Shown one piece after another: positions 8,215-16,684 of a stretch of DNA of 64,000 nucleotides. The position numbers and the translations under genes were made by a program. Location of the stretch: the NCBI RefSeq assembly GCF_043876835.1, contig NZ_JBAWJZ010000005.1, positions 62,001-126,000 of the forward strand, in the 5' to 3' direction. The DNA comes from Yeosuana sp043876835. GTDB lineage: Bacteria > Bacteroidota > Bacteroidia > Flavobacteriales > Flavobacteriaceae. The stretch's first letter is position 1; every line of letters begins with the position of its first letter. The notes under the pieces were generated by a model, which was not told the DNA's origin, made no database searches, and was given only the letters and a program-made list of their open reading frames with translations.

Positions 8215-9654
8215 ATGAAAACAATATTTAAAGTATTCCTGTTATTTTTGATGTTTACATCATATACTTTTGCACAAGAAAATAAACCCGAAACTTATAA
8301 AAAAAGAGTTTTAGAAACTGCTGAAGTAGATTTTCTAACCAGTTATTATACTCAAGATGGTAATAATGCATCTGTTACTGGAGGAATAGGTGATGAGCAT
8401 TTAACCGATTTTACACCAACAGTAGTTGTTAGTGTACCATTAAATGATGATGATGTATTAACAGTTGATGCAGGATTTTCTGCTTATTCTTCTGCTTCAT
8501 CAAGTAATTTAAATCCATTTAATTTTGGTGGAGAAGGAGAAAACAATTCTCAATCTGTACCTTCTAATATTACAGGAAGTCCATGGTTAGCTTCATCTGG
8601 CGCCTCTAAGTCTGATATTTGGGCAAACTTAAATGCAGATTATTCACATAGCTCTGATGATAGAAATACCATTTGGAATGCAGATGTTTCTTTTGCAAGC
8701 GAGTTTGATTATACTTCTATTGGATTTGGTGGAGGTTTAACTAAATTGTTTAACGACAAAAACACAACACTTGGTTTAAGTACTAAAATATATTTAGATA
8801 CTTGGAAGCCAAGATATCCTATTGAATTGGATTGGTATTCAGCAGTAAACGGAAATTTAAATGCCGGACTTTTACGTAATGTTCCAATTTTAGATGAATT
8901 AGGTAATGCAATTGATAGGTCTGGAAATTCCACTCCTGTTTGGAACCCAAATAATTATGAAGGAATTACGGATAAATCAAGGAATTCATATTCCATCTCA
9001 TTTAGTTTTTCACAGATATTAAGTAAAAATGCTCAATTCTCCTTGTTTTTTGATGTAGTAAAACAACAAGGTTGGTTGTCAAATCCTATGCAACGTGTTT
9101 ATTTTTCAGATGTTGCTAATTACTATATCGGGAACGCCAATAGTATTCCAAATTATACATCGCGTTCAAATAAAGACGTATTTCAGTTAGCTGATGATAT
9201 TGAGCGTATGCCTAGTAGTCGTTTGAAGTTTCCAATTGGAATGACTTTTAATTATTATTTAAATGAAACTTTTGTTTTAAGAGCTTATTACAGGTATTAT
9301 ACAGATGATTGGGGAATTAAATCGCATACAGCTAGTATAGAATTGCCAATTAAAATCAGTTCAAAATTCACATTATATCCATCTTACAGATATTATAATC
9401 AAACGGCTGCAGATTATTTTGCTCCATATGAGCAAAATCTGTCCACAAGCGATTATTACACCTCTGATTATGATTTATCTAAATTCAATGCTAATCAATA
9501 TGGTTTTGGAGTTGGTTATACAGATATTTTTACAAAATGGCATATCTGGAAATTGGGCCTAAAAAGTATCGATTTAAAGTATAATAATTATAAAAGGAAT
9601 ACAGGATTAAAAGCAAATATTATTTCTGCAGGATTTAATTTTACTATGGATTAG
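8215..9654 (+). CDS. DUF3570 outer-membrane-type protein
   Basis: A 479-residue exported protein of the DUF3570 family. ATG 8215 is chosen because it begins a good signal peptide (LLFLMFTSYTFAQ); a longer in-frame ATG at 8107 lies inside the DUF4266 gene. The mature protein starts with VDFLTSYYTQDGNNASVTGG and is otherwise made of alternating amphipathic strands with many aromatic residues, consistent with a beta-barrel. Ser-rich stretches at residues 89-95 (SAYSSAS) and 128-131 (SGAS) look like parts of the ApbE acceptor motif. It is the last gene of the thioredoxin-apbE-DUF4266-DUF3570 group. A role as flavin-carrying or flavin-using outer-membrane protein is inference. Confidence 0.87.
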   Translation: MKTIFKVFLLFLMFTSYTFAQENKPETYKKRVLETAEVDFLTSYYTQDGNNASVTGGIGDEHLTDFTPTVVVSVPLNDDDVLTVDAGFSAYSSASSSNLNPFNFGGEGENNSQSVPSNITGSPWLASSGASKSDIWANLNADYSHSSDDRNTIWNADVSFASEFDYTSIGFGGGLTKLFNDKNTTLGLSTKIYLDTWKPRYPIELDWYSAVNGNLNAGLLRNVPILDELGNAIDRSGNSTPVWNPNNYEGITDKSRNSYSISFSFSQILSKNAQFSLFFDVVKQQGWLSNPMQRVYFSDVANYYIGNANSIPNYTSRSNKDVFQLADDIERMPSSRLKFPIGMTFNYYLNETFVLRAYYRYYTDDWGIKSHTASIELPIKISSKFTLYPSYRYYNQTAADYFAPYEQNLSTSDYYTSDYDLSKFNANQYGFGVGYTDIFTKWHIWKLGLKSIDLKYNNYKRNTGLKANIISAGFNFTMD

Positions 9655-9777
9655 GTGTTTACAACCATATTATAAATCTATCATAAAGTCTTTTATTGTT
9701 CCTGCTAAAAGTAGTATTTTGGCACAGTTTTATATGTTAACTCTTGTTAGCAAAATAACAATGATTAATACATACCT

Positions 9778-12696
9778 ATGCCTTATTTCAAACATTCTAT
9801 ATTTTTATTTTTTATTGTCAATCTTACATTCTCTCAAAACTCAAAAGATCCTTTATTAGGTTTAAATGAGAAAGCGCAAGAAGTGTGGGTTGATAGTCTT
9901 TATAATACATTAACACTTAAGGAAAAAGTTGGACAGTTATATACGGTTCAGGTGTATTCTAATCAGGATGAAAAGGCAAAAAATACTCTAGTTGAATTAA
10001 TTAAAGATTACAATATTGGAGGTGTTATTTTTTCAAAAGGAGATCCAGTTAGCCAAGCAAAATTGGATAATGAATTGCAAAGCCTATCAAAAATTCCTTT
10101 GTTGGTAAGTATGGATGCAGAATGGGGTTTAAGTATGCGACTAGACTCCACATTTACGTTTCCTTGGAATATGACGTTAGGTGCTGTAAAAAACAATAAA
10201 CTTATAGAGCAAACAGGGAGACAAATTGGTGAGCATTGCAAACGTTTAGGTGTACATTTAAATTTTGCTCCTGTTGTTGATATTAACACAAATCCTAAAA
10301 ATCCTATTATTGGAAATCGCTCATTTGGTGAAGATAAAAACAATGTAACAGAGAAAGCTTTGGCTTTTATGAAAGGGATGCAAAGTGCTGGTGTTTTGGC
10401 AAATGCTAAGCATTTTCCGGGCCATGGAGACACAGAAACCGATTCGCATAAAACATTACCGACGATAGATTTTGATTCAAAACGAATTGATTCTGTTGAA
10501 ATGTATCCTTATAAAAAACTAATTAAAGAAGGGCTTTCAAGCATAATGGTTGCTCATTTAAATGTGCCGAGTTTAGAAACCAGAAATGATTATCCATCAT
10601 CGTTATCGAATCATATTGTTACCGATATTTTAAAGGATTCATTAGGGTTTAAAGGTCTTATTATTTCAGATGCCTTAACCATGAAAGGAGCCGCAAATTT
10701 TGACGAATCTGGGCAAATTGATTTAGCCGCTTTTTTAGCGGGTAATGACATTCTATTGATGTCTGAAGATCCAAAAATTGGAATTACAAAAATTATGGAT
10801 GCTTACTATGAAGGTACCATTAGTGAAGAACGTTTGAAATATTCAGTAAAGAAAATTTTGAAAGCAAAATTCAAAGTAGGATTAAATCATTATAAACCTA
10901 TTGAATTGAATCATTTAGTAGAAGATTTAAATAGAATAAAGGATGATGTTCTATATGAAGACATTATAGAAGATGCGTTAACGATTGTAAAAAACAAGTC
11001 AAATTTATTGCCTTTAAAACGGTTGGAAACTAAAACCATAGCTTATATAAAAATGGGGGATGATAATGGTTCAGTGTTTTTTGATGAATTAAAAAAGTAC
11101 ACTAAGGTTCATGAAGTTAAAGCTGATAAATTGGATGAATTATTAACTTTATTAAAGCCATACAATACAGTTATTATTGGATTTCATAGGTCAAATCAAA
11201 GTCCTTGGAAAGGTTATGAATTTTCAGATCAAGAATTGGTTTGGTTATATGAAATTGCAAGAACCCATACTATTATTTTAGATATTTTTGTAAAACCTTA
11301 TGTGCTTTCAGATTTGAAAACTATTGAAAACATTGAAAGCATAGTTGTTAGTTATCAAAACAGTAAAATAGCCCAACAAAAGTCAGCGCAATTAATTTTT
11401 GGAGCAATACCTTCAAAAGGTAGTTTACCAGTTTCTGTTGGAGAATTTTTTAAAGTTGGTGATGGGATTTTTAACAATTCTATAAAGAGATTAAGTTATA
11501 CAATACCTGAGCGTGTTGGAATGAGTTCTAAAAAATTAGAGAAAATAGACTCTGTAGCTCAATACGCAATAGATAATAAAATGACACCAGGTATTCAATT
11601 ATTAATAGCCAGAAAAGGAAAGGTAATTTATAATAAAAATTTTGGTAAGCATACTTATGAAGGAAAAGAGCCTGTAACATCAAATGATATTTATGATGTT
11701 GCTTCTTTAACAAAAATATTAGGAACCCTACCCTTACTAATGGAATTAGAGGAACAAGGCATAGTATCTTTAAACAGTAAATTATCAGAGTTGTTACCAG
11801 AATATAAAAATTCAAATAAAAAAGATATTACTATAAAGCAAATGATGTCTCATTATGCCAGATTATCTCCTTGGATTCCATTCTATAAAGCGACTCTTGA
11901 TTCTATTACCAAAAAACCAAGCGAAAAATATTATAGAAGCGAACTTATTGGAAAGTTTAATGTTCAGGTAGCTAATGATTTATATTTAAGGTCTGATTAT
12001 CAAGATACTATACAAAAAATTATTAGAGACAGTAAATTGTTAAACAGGTTGCAATATAAGTATAGTGATTTGCCTTATTTCATTTTAAAGAAATTTATTG
12101 AAACTCATTACGACAAACCTTTGGATGAATTAGTGCAAGATCATTTTTATGAATCTTTAGGAGCAAATTTAACTATGTATAATCCGTATCATAAAATAAG
12201 TAATAAAAATATTGTGCCTACTGAAATTGATGATTATTTCAGATATCAAGAAATACATGGTTATGTCCATGATATGGGAGCCGCTATGCTAAATGGAGTT
12301 GGTGGTCATGCAGGTATATTTAGTAATGCCAATGATGTTGCCAAAATTATGCAGATGTATTTACAAAAAGGTTTTTATGGTGGAAAACGTTATTTAAAAC
12401 CAGAAACTATTGATAAATTTAATACCTGTTATTATTGCAATAGAGATGTAAGAAGAGGAATTGGTTTTGATAAACCACAATTAGGTAAAGATGGTCCAAC
12501 TTGTGGATGTGTTTCCCTGACCAGTTTTGGGCACTCAGGTTTTACTGGAACGTATGCATGGGCTGACCCAGAACAGGAAATTGTTTATGTGTTTTTGGCT
12601 AATAGAACGTATCCTAAAGCAGATCAAAATTTATTGCTTAAAGAAGGTATTAGAACAGAAATTCAACGTTTAATTTATGAAGCGATTGAAGATTAA
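9778..12696 (+). CDS. GH3 beta-N-acetylglucosaminidase fused to beta-lactamase-type serine hydrolase
   Basis: A two-enzyme fusion of 972 residues with a leader (ends NLTFSQ). Residues about 40-370 form a GH3 domain of the NagZ kind with KHFPGHGDTETDSHKTLP from residue 211 (catalytic His loop) and LIISDALTMKG with the nucleophile Asp298. A Rossmann-like GH3 C-terminal part follows to about 575. Residues about 590-965 are a class C beta-lactamase/penicillin-binding fold with S643-L-T-K646 as SxxK. Both halves suggest work on peptidoglycan fragments outside the cytoplasm: removal of GlcNAc and hydrolysis of an ester or amide. The architecture is recurrent in Bacteroidota. It stands alone between the DUF3570 gene and bshA. 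Confidence 0.9.
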   Translation: MPYFKHSIFLFFIVNLTFSQNSKDPLLGLNEKAQEVWVDSLYNTLTLKEKVGQLYTVQVYSNQDEKAKNTLVELIKDYNIGGVIFSKGDPVSQAKLDNELQSLSKIPLLVSMDAEWGLSMRLDSTFTFPWNMTLGAVKNNKLIEQTGRQIGEHCKRLGVHLNFAPVVDINTNPKNPIIGNRSFGEDKNNVTEKALAFMKGMQSAGVLANAKHFPGHGDTETDSHKTLPTIDFDSKRIDSVEMYPYKKLIKEGLSSIMVAHLNVPSLETRNDYPSSLSNHIVTDILKDSLGFKGLIISDALTMKGAANFDESGQIDLAAFLAGNDILLMSEDPKIGITKIMDAYYEGTISEERLKYSVKKILKAKFKVGLNHYKPIELNHLVEDLNRIKDDVLYEDIIEDALTIVKNKSNLLPLKRLETKTIAYIKMGDDNGSVFFDELKKYTKVHEVKADKLDELLTLLKPYNTVIIGFHRSNQSPWKGYEFSDQELVWLYEIARTHTIILDIFVKPYVLSDLKTIENIESIVVSYQNSKIAQQKSAQLIFGAIPSKGSLPVSVGEFFKVGDGIFNNSIKRLSYTIPERVGMSSKKLEKIDSVAQYAIDNKMTPGIQLLIARKGKVIYNKNFGKHTYEGKEPVTSNDIYDVASLTKILGTLPLLMELEEQGIVSLNSKLSELLPEYKNSNKKDITIKQMMSHYARLSPWIPFYKATLDSITKKPSEKYYRSELIGKFNVQVANDLYLRSDYQDTIQKIIRDSKLLNRLQYKYSDLPYFILKKFIETHYDKPLDELVQDHFYESLGANLTMYNPYHKISNKNIVPTEIDDYFRYQEIHGYVHDMGAAMLNGVGGHAGIFSNANDVAKIMQMYLQKGFYGGKRYLKPETIDKFNTCYYCNRDVRRGIGFDKPQLGKDGPTCGCVSLTSFGHSGFTGTYAWADPEQEIVYVFLANRTYPKADQNLLLKEGIRTEIQRLIYEAIED

Positions 12697-12748
12697 AAAG
12701 TAATTAGTTTAAAATTTATAGTATTTTACAATATCAAAATTAAAAATT

Positions 12749-13885
12749 ATGAAAATAGGAATTGTTTGTTATCCAACATTTGGTGGTAGTGGAGTAGTTG
12801 CCACAGAATTGGGTTTAGAACTTTCAAAGCGTGGACATGAAATTCATTTTATAACTTATAATCAGCCGGTTAGATTAGAATTATTAAGTAATAATGTGCA
12901 TTATCATGAGGTAACAGTTCCAGAATATCCATTATTTCATTATCAACCCTATGAATTAGCTCTGTCAAGCAAATTAGTGGATATGGTAAAACTTCATAGA
13001 ATTGAAATATTGCACGTTCATTATGCCATTCCTCATGCTTACGCAGCTTATATGGCAAAGAAAATGTTACAAGAAGAAGGCATTTATGTGCCAATTGTAA
13101 CAACGCTCCATGGAACAGATATCACTTTAGTTGGTAGCCATCCTTTTTACAAACCAGCAGTAACATTTAGCATTAATAAGTCTGATGCTGTTACAGCAGT
13201 TTCTCAAAGTTTAAAAGATGATACGTTGCGTTTATTCGATATAAAAAATGATATATATGTAGTTCCAAATTTTATAGATCTAGATAAATATAGCAATCAG
13301 TTTTCTGGATGCAATCGTGTAATGATGGCTAAAGATGAAGAGCGCATAATTACTCATATAAGTAATTTAAGACCAGTAAAACGGGTAAAAGACGTTATTT
13401 CTGTTTTTTATAATATTCAAAAAGAAATACCTGCAAAATTAATGCTGGTTGGAGAAGGGCCAGAACGTGAGAATATTGAATTACAATGCCAAAAGTTAGG
13501 GATATTAGATAAGGTCATTTTCTTTGGAAAAAGTAACGAAATAGATAAAATACTTTGTTATAGTGACTTGTTTTTGTTGCCTTCTGAAACAGAGAGTTTC
13601 GGATTGGCAGCTTTAGAAGCCATGGCATCAAGTGTTGCAGTTATTTCGAGCAATACAGGAGGAATTCCTGAAGTTAATATTCATGGGGTCTCTGGATTTT
13701 TAAGCAATGTTGGAGACGTTGAAGACATGACAAAAAATGCTCTTTACATTTTAAAGGATAAAAATCGTCTTGAAACTTTTAAAGAAAATGCGCGAAAAGA
13801 GTCTCTAAAGTTTGATCTCCATCAAATTGTGCCTCAATACGAAGCTATTTATGAAGATACTTTATCTAAATGCTTAGTGCTATAA
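12749..13885 (+). CDS. bshA: N-acetyl-alpha-D-glucosaminyl L-malate synthase BshA
   Basis: A GT4 family glycosyltransferase for the first step of bacillithiol synthesis: UDP-GlcNAc plus L-malate gives GlcNAc-malate. The N-terminal Rossmann half starts KIGIVCYPTFGGSGVVATEL (sugar-acceptor loop GGSG) and has TTLHGTDITLVG; the C-terminal half has the nucleotide-sugar part with LVGEGPERENIE and the E-x7-E motif in PSETESFGLAALEAMA. The length of 378 is standard. Cytoplasmic, no leader. bshB and bshC are not in the window. Bacillithiol is the low-molecular-weight thiol expected in this group. Confidence 0.95.
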   Translation: MKIGIVCYPTFGGSGVVATELGLELSKRGHEIHFITYNQPVRLELLSNNVHYHEVTVPEYPLFHYQPYELALSSKLVDMVKLHRIEILHVHYAIPHAYAAYMAKKMLQEEGIYVPIVTTLHGTDITLVGSHPFYKPAVTFSINKSDAVTAVSQSLKDDTLRLFDIKNDIYVVPNFIDLDKYSNQFSGCNRVMMAKDEERIITHISNLRPVKRVKDVISVFYNIQKEIPAKLMLVGEGPERENIELQCQKLGILDKVIFFGKSNEIDKILCYSDLFLLPSETESFGLAALEAMASSVAVISSNTGGIPEVNIHGVSGFLSNVGDVEDMTKNALYILKDKNRLETFKENARKESLKFDLHQIVPQYEAIYEDTLSKCLVL

Positions 13886-14011
13886 TTTTTTATCAGGATT
13901 TATTTTAAATGTTAATTATATAATATATAATTATAAACATGTAATAAAGTGTAATTTTTTATGGTGTATATTTATTATTAGTTAATAACTAATAATTTAA
14001 ATAATAACAAC

Positions 14012-14323
14012 ATGAAAAAAACAACCTTTTATTTACTAATAGTAATGTTATTAAGTGTATTGCCCAATACAGTTATGGCATCTGAGAAAAGCCCTGCACC
14101 AATAGATAAACCAATAACTGAAATTCCTGCTGAGATTAAAACAATGCTAAATAGGTTAGATGAAATTAAAGAAATGGATAAATCCAATTTAAAATCTTCA
14201 GAACGTAGAGAACTTAGGAAAGAAGTAAGAGAAATTAAAAAAGAAATAAAAGCAAAAGGCGGAGGCTTATATATATCTGCGGGTGCCATAATCATTATTT
14301 TGTTAATTCTATTGATTTTATAA
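14012..14323 (+). CDS. Small exported protein with C-terminal membrane helix
   Basis: 103 residues: a signal peptide (to VMASEK), a charged helical middle part (residues about 40-85, many Lys/Glu, EIKTMLNRLDEIKEMDKSNL, likely coiled coil) and a hydrophobic C-terminus (AGAIIIILLILLIL) that would anchor it. Homologues are common in Bacteroidota, some with misleading names such as seryl-tRNA synthetase; no function is known to me. It has its own hairpin terminator at 14388-14423. Confidence 0.8.
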   Translation: MKKTTFYLLIVMLLSVLPNTVMASEKSPAPIDKPITEIPAEIKTMLNRLDEIKEMDKSNLKSSERRELRKEVREIKKEIKAKGGGLYISAGAIIIILLILLIL

Positions 14324-14387
14324 TTTATTTAAATAATTGATTATCATAAATTTAGACTAAATAATTAAGCATATTTAATACACATAT

Positions 14388-14423
14388 AAAAAAACCATTC
14401 CTTTTTTAACGGAATGGTTTTTT
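14388..14423. terminator. Bidirectional hairpin terminator
   Basis: Arms AAACCATTCC and GGAATGGTTT with an A-run before and a T-run after. It sits between the small membrane protein gene (plus) and the spondin gene (minus), so it can serve both. Confidence 0.88.
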
Positions 14424-14509
14424 ATGTATAATAGTTAACGGTTTCTAATGTCTAAAAGTTTCTTTTGCTTTTTTTGAACCAAAGGGGAAGGACCATTTGT
14501 AAATATCTA

Positions 14510-15850
14510 TTAATCATCTGTAGGCCGCTCCAAAGTTACTTTTATAATTTGTGGTAAAGTGGTATATCCATTTGGATTTGCCACCTCCATAATGGGATTG
14601 GACTCTTCCACTGGAGTTCCTCCAAATGCAGCCTGATTTACTCCAGCACCTGGAAATTCGTTCACGCCAGTACCGTCGTCAAACAGTCCAATGGTTGAAG
14701 AAATATCTCCAACGCGCAAGGCGTTCACATCTTGGCCTTTTGTGGCAAAAAACCAATCGTTTGACAAACCATACATTGTGGCAATGGCTATTTTACTGCC
14801 TCCCGTAACCCATAGTTCCTGTGACACTTTACTTCCAGGATTCCCGTCTATTCTTGGAAGTAGCGGCCCGCCATTTGCATCTAATATATAGACATCCTGC
14901 ACTTCGGGTTTTTCCATTAGGTTGGCTGCTAGAATTGAGGCATCTCCGAATTGAGCTATGTTTTTTAATCCATTGTCCCAATCGTATTCGCCAACTTTGT
15001 AGAATGGATTAGAGTCACCTTTGTAAACAACTACCAATATTGGGGATAATGGCGTAAATATGCCAGTTTCACTTTGGATGTATTCATTCATAACAGTAAT
15101 ATTACCAGCCTCAGCAATATTAGTCAAGCCCTCGGTAGTCCAATCTTGGTAAATAGGTTCCGGCATTAATAAATTGCCACCTGGTGCGTAAGATATGGTC
15201 CAAACACCTGGACTGAAAGGGGTTGGGTTACTTGTGTTGTTAGAATCGTTCATAATGGTAATGGTAAATGTGGAATCGTCATTGTAAGTTAACCATACCT
15301 TCATCATATCAGAAGCAGCCGGATAGGTATTACCGTAATCGTCCATTCCATTTACCTCTGAGATTTGTTTTACAGGATCCTCAAGAGTTCCAGGATGCAT
15401 TACATCCATACCCGGTACTTGATTTTCTCTGGTACCGTTATCCCAAAGTTTGACTTCCCAAGAAACATCGCCTTCAATAGGCATACCGTCGTCGTCGTAC
15501 AACTTGATACCGGGGTTTTCTGGAGCGAAAAAAAGATCGTTGCTCCATCCATACATAGTGGCAAAACTTAAATATTGGCCTTTTCCTGCAGAAAAATTAA
15601 ATGATATTTCTTGACCAGGGAAAATTACTGGAGGTGTGCCTGCTCCTTGAAATGTACCTGATTCAACCAATGGTTTTGCATCTAATACATTTTCAATTGT
15701 TATTGTTTGAGAATGAACCTTAGCTGACTTTAGTGATAAAGTACTCGAGGCTGATAGATTTACCTCTTCTTGTTGATCTTGTTGACAAGCACTCAAAATT
15801 GAGATGGCAGCAACTAAAATGGAAAATTTACTTAAAATTGTGATTTTCAT
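14510..15850 (-). CDS. Lipoprotein with two spondin-type domains
   Basis: The start at 15850 gives a leader ending in a lipobox (ILSAC); an upstream in-frame ATG at 15877 would only lengthen the leader. Two related halves can be seen. The first, about residues 45-225, has GKGQYLSFATMYGWSNDLFF, DDDGMPIEG and FSPGVWTISY. The second, about 245-440, has GSKIAIATMYGLSNDWFF and GVNQAAFGGTPVEESNPI. Both match the spondin_N pattern seen in bacterial surface proteins: a repeated ATMYG-SNDxFFA core with acidic, possibly calcium-binding residues. It probably sits on a membrane facing the periplasm or outside. It is divergent from the two-component genes at 15972, which may control it. Function unknown. 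Confidence 0.85.
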   Translation of the reverse strand: MKITILSKFSILVAAISILSACQQDQQEEVNLSASSTLSLKSAKVHSQTITIENVLDAKPLVESGTFQGAGTPPVIFPGQEISFNFSAGKGQYLSFATMYGWSNDLFFAPENPGIKLYDDDGMPIEGDVSWEVKLWDNGTRENQVPGMDVMHPGTLEDPVKQISEVNGMDDYGNTYPAASDMMKVWLTYNDDSTFTITIMNDSNNTSNPTPFSPGVWTISYAPGGNLLMPEPIYQDWTTEGLTNIAEAGNITVMNEYIQSETGIFTPLSPILVVVYKGDSNPFYKVGEYDWDNGLKNIAQFGDASILAANLMEKPEVQDVYILDANGGPLLPRIDGNPGSKVSQELWVTGGSKIAIATMYGLSNDWFFATKGQDVNALRVGDISSTIGLFDDGTGVNEFPGAGVNQAAFGGTPVEESNPIMEVANPNGYTTLPQIIKVTLERPTDD

Positions 15851-15971
15851 AGTTTCTTGTATTTTTAATTTATACAAATGAAAATATGTGGTATCACAAA
15901 GAAGTTCTAGAATTATAACAAAAGTATCACAACACTAAAAAAATCAAATTTATTTAGCAAATTTGTAATAT

Positions 15972-16682
15972 ATGGAAAGTAATACAGTACTAATAATTGA
16001 AGACGATACACATATTGTGGAATTGTTGACCATACACCTACAAGACTTGGACTGCAAGATTATTTCAGCACATGATGGCAAGCAGGGATTGGAGCTAGCT
16101 ATGAACGGGCAATACGATCTTATTATATTAGATCTCATGTTGCCTAAACTTAATGGTATTGAAATTTGTAGAAGGATTAGGCAGAATAATTTCCATACAC
16201 CCATATTAATGCTCACGGCAAAATCTGAGGAAATAGATAAAGTGCTTGGGTTGGAAACTGGTGCTGATGATTATATAACCAAACCGTTTAGTATAAGAGA
16301 GTTCATTGCAAGAGTTAAGGTTATTTTCCGTAGAAAGGAAAATAATGCCCATTTGAAAGATAATTTGTCTACATCTTCTATCATTAGTTTTGGGAATTTA
16401 CTGGTAGATATCGATAAACGTAAAGTAATGGTAAATGATTCCAGAATTGAACTTTCTCCTATGGAATTTGATTTGTTGGTTTTATTGATTTCAAACCCTG
16501 GCAAAAGTTTTAGTCGTAAAAGATTGTTAAAGCTTGTGTGGGGTTATGATTTTGAAGGGTATGAGCACACGGTAAATAGCCACATAAACCGATTGCGTGG
16601 TAAAATTGAAGAAGATGCTTCAAATCCAAAATATATTTTAACTACATGGGGCGTTGGTTATAGGTTTAATGAAGAATTATAA
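15972..16682 (+). CDS. OmpR/PhoB-type response regulator
   Basis: Residues 1-120 form a receiver domain: acidic pair EDD at the start, phosphoacceptor D54 in LIILDLMLPKLNG, Thr in LMLTAKS and K104 in YITKPFS. Residues about 135-232 form a winged-helix DNA-binding domain (LSPMEFDLLVLL, YEHTVNSHINRLRGKIE, TTWGVGYRF). It acts as a transcription factor when phosphorylated by the kinase encoded two bases downstream. The 121-bp gap to the divergent spondin gene is the natural place for its operator; no clear direct repeat was seen there. Confidence 0.95.
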   Translation: MESNTVLIIEDDTHIVELLTIHLQDLDCKIISAHDGKQGLELAMNGQYDLIILDLMLPKLNGIEICRRIRQNNFHTPILMLTAKSEEIDKVLGLETGADDYITKPFSIREFIARVKVIFRRKENNAHLKDNLSTSSIISFGNLLVDIDKRKVMVNDSRIELSPMEFDLLVLLISNPGKSFSRKRLLKLVWGYDFEGYEHTVNSHINRLRGKIEEDASNPKYILTTWGVGYRFNEEL

Positions 16683-16684
16683 AT

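Noticed and set aside
10008..10433. Minus-strand open frame of 141 codons inside the GH3 gene
   Set aside because: It is opposite a strongly conserved enzyme domain and has no recognisable features; a shadow frame.
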